Below the pieces are notes generated by a model. It saw nothing but the letters and a program-made list of their open reading frames with translations. It did no database searches and was not told the origin of the DNA. From Gyrodactylus bullatarudis (taxonomy: Eukaryota > Platyhelminthes > Monogenea > Gyrodactylidea > Gyrodactylidae), in NCBI GenBank assembly GCA_012064415.1, contig SSNU01000051.1:288461-352460 (forward strand): DNA of 64,000 nt, written 5' to 3'. A program made the translations under genes and the position numbers. Below, piece after piece: positions 1 to 12,000 of this stretch. The stretch's first letter is position 1. The number at the start of each line of letters is the position of its first letter.

Positions 1-1295
1 TAACAGGACCATTGGGCCATTATCAGAATTCATGTAGAGCTTATTCGAAGCTAGAGGGAGCTGAATGGGTCGATAGGAACGTTTGAGGAAGTCGGGCAGA
101 CATCGCTGACCTAGAAGTTGTTGGCTGGAAACTTGTTGAGCGGCAAACTGCTTAGCAATGAGATCACTCTGAGACTTTTGAAGGATGCCGATTGATTGAT
201 TTGGCGACGGTGCCAGTTTCTTGGCTGGCGGTGGTCCTGGTCTCTCCAAATTGTTACCTAAAAGATTTTAATTAATGTTTCGATCTGAATACTTGCGAAA
301 TTTAAGTATGAATGAGAGTTCTATATTCGACTGTCACATTAACGTAAAAGTTGGGGTCTACGTGAATTTACTATTTTTTTACAAAAAAATCTAAATTTTT
401 CATCCAACACTGACATGAGCCGATAAGTTGATAAAAAAGTCCAAATCTGACAAAAATTGAGTTATTTTTGAATTTTGAAAATGCACCAAATTGCCAATTC
501 ACAGATGTACTCGCAGGATTAGGACATTTTTAGGAATAAATATAGCTTACTTACCCAGAGTATTTTTAACAGTCAATGGCATCCTTTCAGCTAGATGAGA
601 TGGATGAATTAGAGGATTGAGATTACTGAGAACTGTCGAATCACATGAGTTCTGCTGCTGGGCTGTGGGATAAAGTCTACTCTGATTGTACAAAGTGCAC
701 TGTAAAGAATGAAAGGGTAAAAGAATGAAAAATACCAAGAGATTAAACCAAATGATACTCAAATGAAAGATATGAAGCTTACCAGTTCGTCGACTTTAAC
801 GCCTAAATTTTCAAATCTTCTAATTATATCATTGTAGTACAATTTAAAGGCATCTATTTGGTCTTTAAGGCGAATGGAATCATTTAACTGAATGCAAATC
901 TTCATAACTGAATCCATGAGAAATTTCCTAACAATGAGCTTGAACTTGGCACAAAATTCTGCGTCCAAAGCAATCATTGAATCGAAATCTTGCATATCCA
1001 AAGGGACCACAGCCTCAATCAGATTGGGATCTATGATAGCTTCTGAAGAGCTGAGATCTTGCTCAATGACCTTGGAGATTCCTTCCAAGTCTACATCGTC
1101 GATAATGAATTCCTCTTCTACTGAAATGAAAAAAAAAGGATATTCAAATTCCCAGAAAATTTCAAATTGTGGGAAATTAACTAGCTTACCCTCATTAGAA
1201 CAAGGAACAATATTCGGTAAATCTTCAGCTGAATCAATGACTATATTTTCCACATTGTTTGAAGAAATTTCAGCAATAACCTCTTCAAAATTCAT
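1..1295 (-). CDS. Unidentified protein, 5' part of gene (runs off left edge)
   Basis: Four exons on the minus strand join in one frame: 1295-1190, 1120-783, 699-555 and 257 to the window edge. The donors read GTAAGC, GTAAGC and GTAAGT, and each acceptor ends in AG. The start is the ATG at 1295, which opens MNFEEVIAEISSNN. The first 100 residues are very acidic. A Leu/Ile-rich stretch at about residues 105-148 (KFKLIVRKFL to RRFENLGVKVDEL) looks helical or coiled-coil. The last exon is rich in Pro, Gln and Ser (RPGPPPAKKLAPSPNQS, QQVSSQQLLGQ), as in nuclear regulatory proteins. I see no enzyme motif or signal peptide and do not recognise the family. The 3' part is missing, so a defining domain may lie outside the window. 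Confidence 0.7.
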
Positions 1296-1945
1296 TATTG
1301 TAAGAAAATTTCTGAGAAAAATTTCAAAAAAGTTGCCAATTATAAAAATTGCAAATCATTGTTTGCAGAAAATTTTCTGTTTCTATTGAGCTCACTTTTC
1401 AAATTTTCATCTTAATTTAAGATTCTTAAAGATGACATTTTTAATAAAGATTCCTCAAGGACCTTAAGTTAAGGGAATAAATTAAATTAATTCAAATGAA
1501 TAAGTTGCTCTTCAATAAACTAATCAGATTGCAAAAATTAAAATCCCCTTCTAGATTGAATATACGCTGATAGAATTAAATTTCAATGATTCTTTGATCA
1601 TGTGTTGGATGATCCAAGCTGAATCTGCATGAGAAAACCTACTTTTTCCCTCTCTGAATTCGTATTATGTATTGTCAATTTTGCGTCTCTTCTAAGCTAA
1701 GCTTAGTAAGCTTCAAATTGTAATTACATATATGACTGATTTTAAGCAATGTACTTTGAAGTAGATTGACGATTATTGAAGAGAATAATCATTTCAATAA
1801 CTGCACATTCGACGACTATTAGTCATAATCAACTTTAAATACCCTGACCTCTTTGGCATCTAACCATTTTGAACTCATTCATTCGCAATAACTTATGTCT
1901 ATAATACTTGCTTATACATTAGACTTGATCCTTGAATTGTCATAG
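1296..1945. other. Intergenic region between divergent genes
   Basis: AT-rich spacer between the start of the leftmost minus-strand gene and the + strand secreted-protein gene, so it should hold both promoters. A TTTAAATA at about 1832 is a possible weak TATA-like site for the + gene. I see no coding exon in it. Confidence 0.5.
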
Positions 1946-2329
1946 ATGAAATCGACATGTCTTCTTTTACCTATGTTATTTATCTTGTCAGTCTATAGTA
2001 TGGCTCCGGGGACGCCTGGAATGGCCGGTCCAGGTGGTATGATGCCCGGTGCTGGCGGCATGTTGCCCGGATCAATGGGCGGCATGATTGGAGACTATAA
2101 ATCAGTACCGCCACCCTCATGGGTTCAACAACTTTACATGAGATCCCTCAGGGGCAACAATTATCCCAGGTATCATTACATGTTCCCTGGTTGGGCAGAC
2201 TGGAAGCGTGACCTCTACTACCAGGTGAACAGACTCGAATTTTATCATCTATCAGAGATGAGCCAGGAAATCAGGATGAATCCTTGGAAATCATCAATAG
2301 ATTCAGTATTACTAACTACACTGGCCTAA
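1946..2329 (+). CDS. Small secreted Gly/Met/Pro-rich protein, copy 1
   Basis: Open frame of 127 residues. Residues 1-18 (MKSTCLLLPMLFILSVYS) form a signal peptide. They are followed by a low-complexity Gly-Met-Pro stretch (PGTPGMAGPGGMMPGAGGM) to about residue 50. The rest is a Trp/Tyr/Arg-rich tail without cysteines. The tail resembles that of the protein encoded at 57207-59096: both have a His-Tyr-Met, a Trp-x-Arg or Trp-x2-Arg segment and an Arg-Leu-Glu-Phe motif in the same order. The family and role are unknown; a structural or extracellular-matrix, cuticle or mucus protein is possible. AATAAA at about 2335 follows the stop directly. Unlike its paralogue, this copy has no intron after the signal peptide, although a pyrimidine-rich stretch ending in CAG inside the signal-peptide codons could act as an acceptor. 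Confidence 0.75.
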   Translation: MKSTCLLLPMLFILSVYSMAPGTPGMAGPGGMMPGAGGMLPGSMGGMIGDYKSVPPPSWVQQLYMRSLRGNNYPRYHYMFPGWADWKRDLYYQVNRLEFYHLSEMSQEIRMNPWKSSIDSVLLTTLA

Positions 2330-3001
2330 AGAATAATAAATAAATACATAACTTGATTGAGATTCTTCGAATGAATGTTGATAGAATGAAAATTGTTATT
2401 TTTAAACAGAAAATTTAAGGTAAATACAGAAAACCTACTCGCAAGTATGATGATGATTTCAAAAACTAAATTTAAAAGGGGCGGAGGGTAATCTTTCGTG
2501 CTTTATAGAATCATTCTTGATCCCTAGTTACAGGATGAATTGATGACTAAAACTAATTGCGGTTTCTACTAGAAAAATTATGCTTCTATAGTCATAAGAA
2601 GAAGATATTGTTTTCTAATATCATTACTCCTTTATTTTATTCAATTTAAAAGTAAAATTGATATTCAAATACCTGAATGAAACAATAAATATTTTTTTGT
2701 TGTCAAAATTAAACGAAACAGTTTTGAATCACTCTGCATTCGTTAGATCACTGAAACAGGCCCTATAGAATTTCTCAGTTAAGCCATCAAATTGAGATAA
2801 ATCAAGTTGAAATAAAAAAAGGGTTTTAAATCTGAAAATTCCCACATAAATGTCTAAAACAAGGCTTTAATCTTGAAACATTTCAGGTGGTTTCACTGAA
2901 TCAACGAAATATCAATTTCTCGATCAATAAAGACTTTGTATTGAATTTAACATGATGTAGGCTCTGATATAAGAGGGGCATTATTGAGTCAACGAATCGG
3001 T
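2330..3001. other. Convergent 3' ends, no gene seen
   Basis: This spacer lies between the stop of the + strand secreted-protein gene and the stop of the minus-strand zinc-finger gene. AATAAA motifs in the first 20 bases (+) and TTTATT at about 2632-2640 (AATAAA on the minus strand) are the likely poly(A) signals of the two convergent genes. Nothing else is recognisable. Confidence 0.5.
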
Positions 3002-6000
3002 CTAGTTTTGATCACTAATGGGATGTCTGGTGTTGTAATGAAGTTGATACTTCATCAAGAGTTTATTGGCAATGCTAGTAGCTGAACTGGCCAGTGTTGA
3101 CGATGTTGTCGTTGTCATTGGTATATTATGGGCTTGAGAACGATGCTGAGTCATGTTGGCACGTGATCTAAAGCACATTTTACACGTGGAACATCGGTAC
3201 GGCTTCCCGCCTTCATGCTGAATTATGATATGCTTTCTGAGTGCTTGTTGGACGGAAAAGTTCTTACCACAAGTGGTACAACTAAAACACTTTGTACCCT
3301 CATGAACAGTGGCCTCATGAAGCTTTTGGTATTCCTTCGTGGCAAACGTCTTATTACAATGTGAACATTGATACCTGGGTCCTGAGACCTTGTGGAAGGC
3401 TGACTTGTGCTGACGAAGGGACAGGCGGTCAGGGAATCTTTTTCCGCACGATTGACAGCAGAATCCATTGTTGAAAGCTAAATCAAAATTTCATTGGTTT
3501 AATTTTTCAGTCTCTTACGAAATCTATAAAGTCAACCTTATTTTTTTGCCAAAAATACAGACAGAGTCAGAGTGAATATCTTCAAAAATTATTTACAGCT
3601 CTCTGAATATCTCTGAACAAGGAGTTTCAACACATCATGACTCATTGATCATTCTTTCACAATTTAAAATCGATTAAAGTTTAAAAATACTGAAATTCAT
3701 AATATACCATTTTAATTTTAGAAATCCTTGCGTAGCCATTGTATTCAAAATTCTATTTTGACTCAATGATTTGGATATTTTGATTTCAAAAATTCTTCAT
3801 CAAATTCGAGCTATTTATCTCTGTTAAAAAATACACTTTGAGATAGCCCAAGTGATTTATACAGGAAAATAAATGTTCTTTGGTATATGCAAACTATGAT
3901 TTTGTAAGGAAAACGTGCTTAGAACGATCGATTCAAAAACCCGGCCAAGCAATCCCGGTCTCTCGTTTTTCATTAAAATAATTAAATTTTAACACAAATA
4001 AATTATTTAAATGTTTTTACACCAATTCAAATCATCTTCCCTTCTTAGACATAATCATCAAGTCTGGGTGGGCGCCTTCGGAGTCTCTCAGGTCTGGAGT
4101 TGTCATCGTCATCACCATCATCGGACATGATTGTAGGATCATCTAGTTGGGCACCTGGAAGTCTGGGAAAAGCATCAGCAACATGAACCATACGACCCTG
4201 ATCATCACGAACAGTATTTGACCCAAGCGAGGCAGAGATAGTTGAGGGTACAGAGTCACCCGACTCCCTACTGACGAAGGCTGAGGTAGGAATGTTTACG
4301 CCATGCTGTGCCGTCGCATCAGTGCAGTGTCTTGTCCTTGGTGGCCGCAAAAATATAAGATCGTTTGGAATAGACCCATTCGAACATGGTAGACTGTTAT
4401 GATTTGTCACATAAGTGGACTTGGGATCATTGTTGTTTTTTGTCATGAACATTTTAATGTCACCAACATAAAAAACTTCAGCCAGACCATTAGATTGATG
4501 ATGTCCTGGTGGAGTTAGCCTCTGTAGAATTTTCCTTCCAGTAAGAAAATCTGAAAATTCCTTGGAGGTGAAATTCGTACCATAGTCCCTCACTAAGAGG
4601 AACGGGTTGCCAAAGTGCTTAAAAATAACCTCCAGGGCTTTAATTACCAACATTGTTGAGAAACTTGAAATAACCTGAACATCAACCCAGTTTGAGTATG
4701 CGTCGACAACAACAAGGAAATACTGATTACCAATAATGGCACCCGATCAAAGGTATCCTGCGAGTCAGGCCAACTCTTGAGGTATGAGCTATGTCTTACT
4801 CTAGCATTTTTCTGACAAACATTGCATCTTGTGATGAAGGTTGCAACATCTTGATTCACCTTTGGCCACCAAAAGTAAAGTCTCATCTTCAGTTTCATTT
4901 TAGTGTGAAGGAGATTTGAATTGTGATCATGAAAAAGCTCAAACACTTTTTTGCGCAATTCAGGTGGAACAACCGCCTGAGTTCCACGATAAATCACACC
5001 ATTCTGTATGGCTAGCTGATGCTTAACTGCTGTGTAAGGTCGAATTTGAGTTGGTACATTAACAGGCTAACCGTGAGTAATGTACCTCTTAACCTTACCA
5101 TAAACAACATCAGATGACTTTGAGATAAGGTCTAATAGAGTAGGATCTTCCAGAAAATCATTGACAGCACAAACAGACTCGTCGATTGCAGGGAAAACTT
5201 CAGTAAAGGCAGTATCCTCAGCATTAGTCGTACACCTTGACAGCAAATCTGGCCACTTAACACTCTGACCTTTAACATGACGTAGTTTGAAGTTGTAACT
5301 ACTCAGGATGTGAGTCCAACGCTAGAGACGATAAGATCTGGTGGAATCTCTTTTAAGCTAATTCAGGATGAAGATGAGGGAGCGATGATCAGTCAGGACT
5401 TCAAACTCACGAACAGCCAGGAATCAATGAAAGAATTGAATCCCTTCAACCACAGCCAATCCTTCTCGTTCAATAACAGAGTACCCTTTTTCAGCCTGTT
5501 TGAGCTTTCGGCTTCCAGCCATTATTATTTGATTGCACTCAGGATCATGCGAGAACAAATAACCAATTCCTTTAGCAGAGGCATCAGTTGCCAAAAAGAG
5601 GGGCTTGTTAATATCGTAACCTTGAAGGAAGTTCTCACTCATTGTGCCGATGACATGTTTAATAACTAAGCTGTCCTTGGGATCCCATGAGAAGCTGTCC
5701 TGTTTGAGTTTATCATCCTGATATGCCATGACACCATCAATACCATCCAGCAGGATGTCCATGATTTCTTGGAAAATTCGTGGGGGTGCTGACAACCCAA
5801 ATTGTAGAGAGTTGAAATAGTAATATGCCCGTGAAGTGGCCATCGTTGTTAGCTCCTTGCAACTGTCATCAAGCTTTACCTGTAGGTAGGCATCCTTTAA
5901 GTCAATTACACCATATACTTTACAGTCGTTGAACTCTCGAAGAAAATCTTCGAATCTGGGAGTGTAATATGCATTATCATCAATAAATTTGTTCACCGTT

Positions 6001-9000
6001 AAACTATAGTCTGTACAAATTCTCACGGGGTTCTAAGAGCCTAGAACTACTACAAGTGGAGTTGCGCACTTATGGTTGGTCACTTTACAGATAATTCCAG
6101 CAGTCTCCAACCTATTGAGTTCCGTTTTCCACAAGATCCTTAACTGAAAATGGTAAGGGTCTGGCAGCATACACTCTAAGCAAGTCTTCATAGTCCTTCT
6201 TGAGTTTGAAGTCAGTGGAAATTCTTCCGTCAGTAAAGGTTATAGCATTAATGACATCAATTGGTTCACCAAAAGACAGTTGAAGTTTCAGCAGCTTGAG
6301 AGCATCTGAGCCAAGAATAGCTCTATTGTCGATAGACGTTACAAGGCATACTAACGTTATACATCTGCCATGAATTTCAGTATTGACTGTAGCTTCTTGC
6401 ATAGGTGAGGTAGTAATCTATCCAAAGGCCTTGACCCTACGCTTGGAGCTCCTTAGCTGTAGACCTGCTCTTTCGGCAACGATGGTCGGAATTATGGTGC
6501 AAGTGGCACCGGTGTCTAGTAGCATGTTAGTGGGATAACCATTTATCTTTGCCTCAATCATAATAAGACTTGTAAGACTAGAAGTGAGAATCGTGTCACA
6601 TTGATCATCCTCTTTATTATCAATATGATTGACTACATTAACATTTCTAACACTACCTTGCTTCCTTGCCTTACAAGCCTTTCGAATGTGGTCTATCTTC
6701 TTTCAATGGAAACACTCTGCCTCTTTGAACTGACAATGTGGAGCTTTGTGCGGACCCTCACAACGCCAGCAGACCTCTGAAGATAGATTTACTGACTCAA
6801 TTGCCACATATAAAGGATGGGTAACCTCAAATTCATCGATCACCTTGAGCATTTTGTTGATTTTGTAATTTTTCCTTCGGCTGAGTATGTGACGCTGAAG
6901 ATTTGGGGCCAAGCCAAGAAAAAATTGACAAGCAATGTAATGTTGTTCGGCCTCTTCAGGGAATATACAGCCTGAGGCCTTCTTTTTATTCTTTCATAAA
7001 AATCTCTGGCCGCCTCGCCAGAATTGCGTTTCATTGTGTTTATTTCAATATCCTCCCTTGCCATAGACTCCTCATCCAGAGTGTTTGTGAAGATCTTCCT
7101 TAATAAATAATTAATTGTCATCGTCAACTCCTCTACTTCAAGGATTTCTTCAAATTGTTCAAGCAATAACCCATCTCGTTCTTTACCTAGTGTGACCGGA
7201 TGTTCCCTTCATGTCGCCATGATTTATACAGGAAAATAAATGTTCTTTGGTATATGCAAACTATGATTTTGTAAGGAAAACGTGCTTAGAACGATCGATT
7301 CAAAAACCCGGCCAAGAAATCCCGGTCTCTCGTTTTTCATTAAAATAATTAAATTTTAACACAAATAAATCTTTTAAATGTTTTTACACCAATTCAAATC
7401 ACCAAGGAATCAACACCGAATAAACAAGTTAACCGGTCAGATAACTCACAAATTTTCACTAGGTCTTCAGAATCTCCAATCTGTTATAAAGACGAAGTCT
7501 TCATTAGAATTTAATGATTAAAATTATCTATTTTTCATGAAAGACTCACAAATTTATTCTCAATATTGGCGGAATCGTTCTTCGTGACATTCAGACGATC
7601 GTTCTTTGTTAGGTTGGCGATCTAAATAGTGTTTTGTTTTTATGTTAAACCAAGTGACTAGGGGGTTGTAGGTTAACTTTTCAAGACTTACACTGAACGG
7701 ATGTGAGTCGAATTCTTTAATTTTGAACGTATCCTCCTCGTCCATAGGGAAGAATTCACGCATTTTACTCATGAATTGTGATAAGAATAGGTTATCTAAG
7801 AGTTGATAAAAGAAAAAAAACAGATTAAAATTCAGTTATGAGCAGAGGAAATTTTGGCTCACTGTCATTGTGGGTCAAGATTAAATGAAACATGAGTTTT
7901 TGAATACTCTCAAATTTTGCCTGACAAAACAAACATCTAATTTCAGTGGGAATGGAGCTTTTCTGTACAGTAACAGACTGAGATTTTGATAGACTAGACT
8001 TTATACTATCAAATACTGAAACGAAAGAGTTACCACTTGGCATATTCTCTGATTGAACAAGAGGCTGAATTGTTGGAGTCGGCGGGGAGCGTGATGATTC
8101 AGAAGTTTGACTGTCGCTTTCGTTGTAGCCCTCTCTTGGCTCTTCTGATTTGGGTGAAACTGGAAATGTAAAATCTTTCTAATTAATATTCATCCTCAAG
8201 AGAATTTTTATTCCAAGAAATGAGATATTTTATATTATTAATTATATGTATAGTGTACCTACTTTAGAGTAGCTTTATAAATTCCACGAAACTAATTAGA
8301 TTTGAAGTCAAGAAATTAAAAAATTGAAGAAAATTAAATCTATCAAATGTCTAGACCGAGATTAATTACGATCAATGTGTGTTTTTGTGGGGATAAATTA
8401 GCTTGCCTAAAAAATATTATTCAGCTGATTTCTGGGCCACGGATTAATCTCCTAGTTACACGAATCTACATAAAAGGATGATAAGCCTTTCCTTTAAAGA
8501 AAATAATACGATATATTCAGGGGGTGAATAATCCGAATTATTTTTCATTGGATTCGTACACATTCTCTTTCTATGGTTTCCTCTCAGAAATTATTTCTTA
8601 TTCATGCTTTCTTACAATTCACTTACCAACTGAATGTTCATTGCTTATATGATATCGTCGAGCAATTTCATTTTGAAATAACTTGCCACATATTGTACAG
8701 TTGAGTCTTCGTTCTCCTATTTAAAGAAATTATTATATCAATACACTCTTGAATAAATCTTGTTTTTTCATATAATAAAACGACCTTTTGGATAGATTCT
8801 TCCAAAAAACATTGATAACTAACCTGGTTCAGTATCTGAAGTCTATAGAAATTAAACTAAACGAGGTTGTCAATGGTAATAAGACAGATATATAAATATT
8901 GGAAATCTTTGGATAAAATTGATTGATTAAAGTTGAAAAGAAATCTGATTGGTTTAAGGTTTTGATTGAGCACACAAGGTTTTTGAGAAATCTCATGCCA

Positions 9001-12000
9001 GAATAAGAATACGTCATGTATTCGAAATATTCTGTGAGTCCAAACTAATTTTATATCAGGGTAATCTAAATTTTTAAAATTCTAATCTTTATTTTCCTTC
9101 AGAGTTATTAGTAATAATAACTTATTACTCTAATAATTCTGATTAGTATAACAATTACTCTAATTTTTATAATCCTTATTTTTCTAGAGATACACCTTAG
9201 TCTTCCTTTTCTTTTTCTAAAGATAGACCAATACAAGCCAGAAGAAAACATAGTCAGGTAGCAAGCGAACAACTTTAAGAGACACTTTCTCAAGCGATAA
9301 TTTCAGCTGAAATAAACCTAAAATGCTTTCAAATTTTTCGAAATTCTGATGTATTATTTATTGACACTTTTATTCGAGCACTATGTGCTCAAGTTACTCT
9401 GGTCTATTCCAGCCCTCTAAAGAATACATTCTGAAACTAGTTTGAGAGAAGAAAGTCAGGAGAAAGATATAGGATATAGAAAGAATGCTAGCTGGCTTAC
9501 TTTCATGTACGCTCCTTGTATGTTTCTTGAGGCGGCATTGGTTTATAAAGCCCTTGCCGCAGAGATTGCAGTACACGGACCATTTGCCTTCGTGAATTGT
9601 CCTCAAATGTTGCTGAAGACCCTTTTCGCGAGCCAATTGCTTCCCGCATAGGGGACATAGGAAAACTCTGGAACCTAAGCAGAAAAGAGAAAAGTTTTTC
9701 AAGAAAAAAATACAGTAAATTCTATTTATTTTTCAACTAGTGCAAATGCGGATGAAATCTTTCATTTTTAACTAGAAGAGTCACTGCGTGAAAGATAGGG
9801 ACTTATAAATTCCTTTTCAAAAATATAATAATCAGTAACTATGAAAATGATAAATTCTAAATTTTTTAAAGTTGAAGAAGGTAAGAATAAAGAAGGAACT
9901 CTGAATGATAATTTCTAGACTATAGAAGCAAATCTTTATATCAATAAGCTTCAGGATCTTAAACCTTGAAGGAAGATTGGTTTTAGTCTTTACTTAACCC
10001 TTCATGTCCCATTGTTCCACCAGTGGAACACAACTCTTTCTCGAGCGATAATTTTAACAGAAAGATACATAAAACACTTTGTTCAGCCCTCATTAGAAAG
10101 GAAATTCAATAAGCTACAAAAATGTGTATAATTCATAAAGATAGCTTTTCACTGATGCACACCATAGTTACTTGAAATGTTGTCAAATATTTAAAAAATA
10201 TGCAATTGCCTGCTCGATATCTCGTATAGTTTAGAAGATAACTGGTTTTAGGGCAAAAAAATGCCAATTTTATCCTCTATTATATTTGAAATGATAAGTC
10301 GGCTTATAAAAAGGAATTCAGGTTCAGAATCAGCGTAATTATTTTGGTTAGGTTGCAAATTTTCTCATTTTTATGATGAAAAAAATAGTTTGGGACATGA
10401 AGGGTTAATACAGTAGTTTTTCCCCTAAAAAGTTGAGCAGATTCTTTTGAATTTACACTCTATATATCTAATTGTTTAAAAGAGGCCACTCCTAATAAAT
10501 ATATAATTGGTTTCTTGTTAAAATATAGTAAATTCTTCATGCCAACTAGCTTTAGATAAAGTGGACTGAAAATAAGGAAATGTAAAAGATTAACTAGACT
10601 TGTTTTATTGATATATACCACAGGAACGTCTGTCTTATTTGGTAATGTATTAGCTCATGCCACTGAATGTTACAGCTTACTAATAGATCCCACCGTGGCT
10701 AGTACGAAAGAAACTCACAGTATTTAGGAATGATCTAGTTATACACCTTCGGTAGACATTCAACGACATGGGCTAATCCATTACCAAATACGACGAACCT
10801 GTGAGATATATTTTCTAAGCACCTAGGACAAAATTTCACTAGTTAGAAATGCAAAATCATCTGTACACTTCTAAGATAATTAGATCTGGTTTTTTTCATC
10901 TCACGGATTCAAATAAACAGAACAAATAATTCCAAATGAAACCCAACCGTGTAGCCATACGTATTTTTTCTGGTAATGTAACAATTCGAGAAATTCTCAA
11001 TTCGTCTCGGGGAACTCTCGCTGATAAGAAAGAGTGATTATTACCATTAGTAAGGTGTATCACTGGTTATTATTACAACCATGATAGGTGAACAATGCAA
11101 ACACCCAAGGATGTATGTTTACATTCTCACTGTGTAAAGTGTACTTCCGTTTAGTCATTCAAGTCTTTGGAGAAGAAAAAGCAATTGCATTATTTATTGC
11201 CAGTTACTAAAAGTAAAATGTAATTTCGGTTCGAATAACAAAGATATTCATAATTGAATTAAGTCTCATTTTTTTATCACTGATTTAAGAAAACAAAAAA
11301 TTGAAAAAATTCTTTTTGGAAAAAAAGACGTTTTAAATTTTTAACATTTTTTTGTTAATTTCAAGATGTGAGAGGAATCAAACATTTTTTATCATAATCA
11401 TCAATAAACAAAAATAAAACTTGAATTGCTTTTCATTTGTAAAATACCCATTTCTTTATCCCGTTTCAATTGACTTCAAACGGGTTTTTTCTTATCTCTC
11501 AGGCTAAAATTATAATTTTATTATCACTCGGAAGTATCTTCCACTCGAGACAAAGATATGATAAGCGATTTCATTCATTTTTGGTCTAAAATCGTAGATT
11601 CAAATGTTCATAGAGGTCTAAATTTCAGAATTACCAATAGGTCAAGGTGAACAAAACTGATCGTTGAGAATTTAGGAAAACATCCCATTATCGTGGTGTC
11701 TGAAACATAATGTTTGATCCCTTTCACACCTTGATATCAACAAAAGGTTAAAAACGGCCAAATCAAAATCATTAAAAGTTAAACAAATAAATAAATGAAT
11801 AATGAATATTGAAATATTGACTCACTTTCATGGATGGTTTTGATGTGTGATCTGAGATACTTCTTTGTTGTAAACTTTTTCTTGCAAAAGACACACAGGA
11901 AATCTTTATTGTATTCTAGAAATGGATAAAATACATTAGAATGCATTAAAAGACAGCAAGTTCACTCGAGTGGCAAAGATTTAACTCAAGAGTGTAGAGT

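Larger units (their letters stand above)
3853..7401 (-). mobile_element. Ty3/gypsy-type LTR retrotransposon, internally deleted
   Basis: A complete LTR-to-LTR insertion in minus orientation within the last intron of the zinc-finger gene. It has two 182-bp LTRs starting TG and ending CA, a 5-bp target duplication CCAAG (3848-3852 and 7402-7406), a primer-binding site beginning TGGCGACATGA just inside the 5' LTR, and a purine tract AAGAAGGGAAGA just before the 3' LTR. Remnants lie in gag, protease, RT, RNase H and integrase order, but they are broken by stops and frameshifts. At 3.5 kb the element is shorter than autonomous relatives (about 5 kb), so it is non-autonomous now. I count about three differences between the LTRs, which indicates a recent insertion. 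Confidence 0.93.

Noticed and set aside
892..1389. 165-codon + strand frame
   Set aside because: It is antisense to the better-supported minus-strand exons with matching splice sites, and has no recognisable domain.
3223..3474. Open frames on both strands over the four-finger exon
   Set aside because: They are in the wrong frames; the true minus-strand frame shows four C2H2 fingers.
7560..7772. Separate small gene starting at 7772
   Set aside because: Phase-matched acceptor (7797-7796) and donor (7691-7690) make it an internal exon of the zinc-finger gene; still possible as an alternative start.
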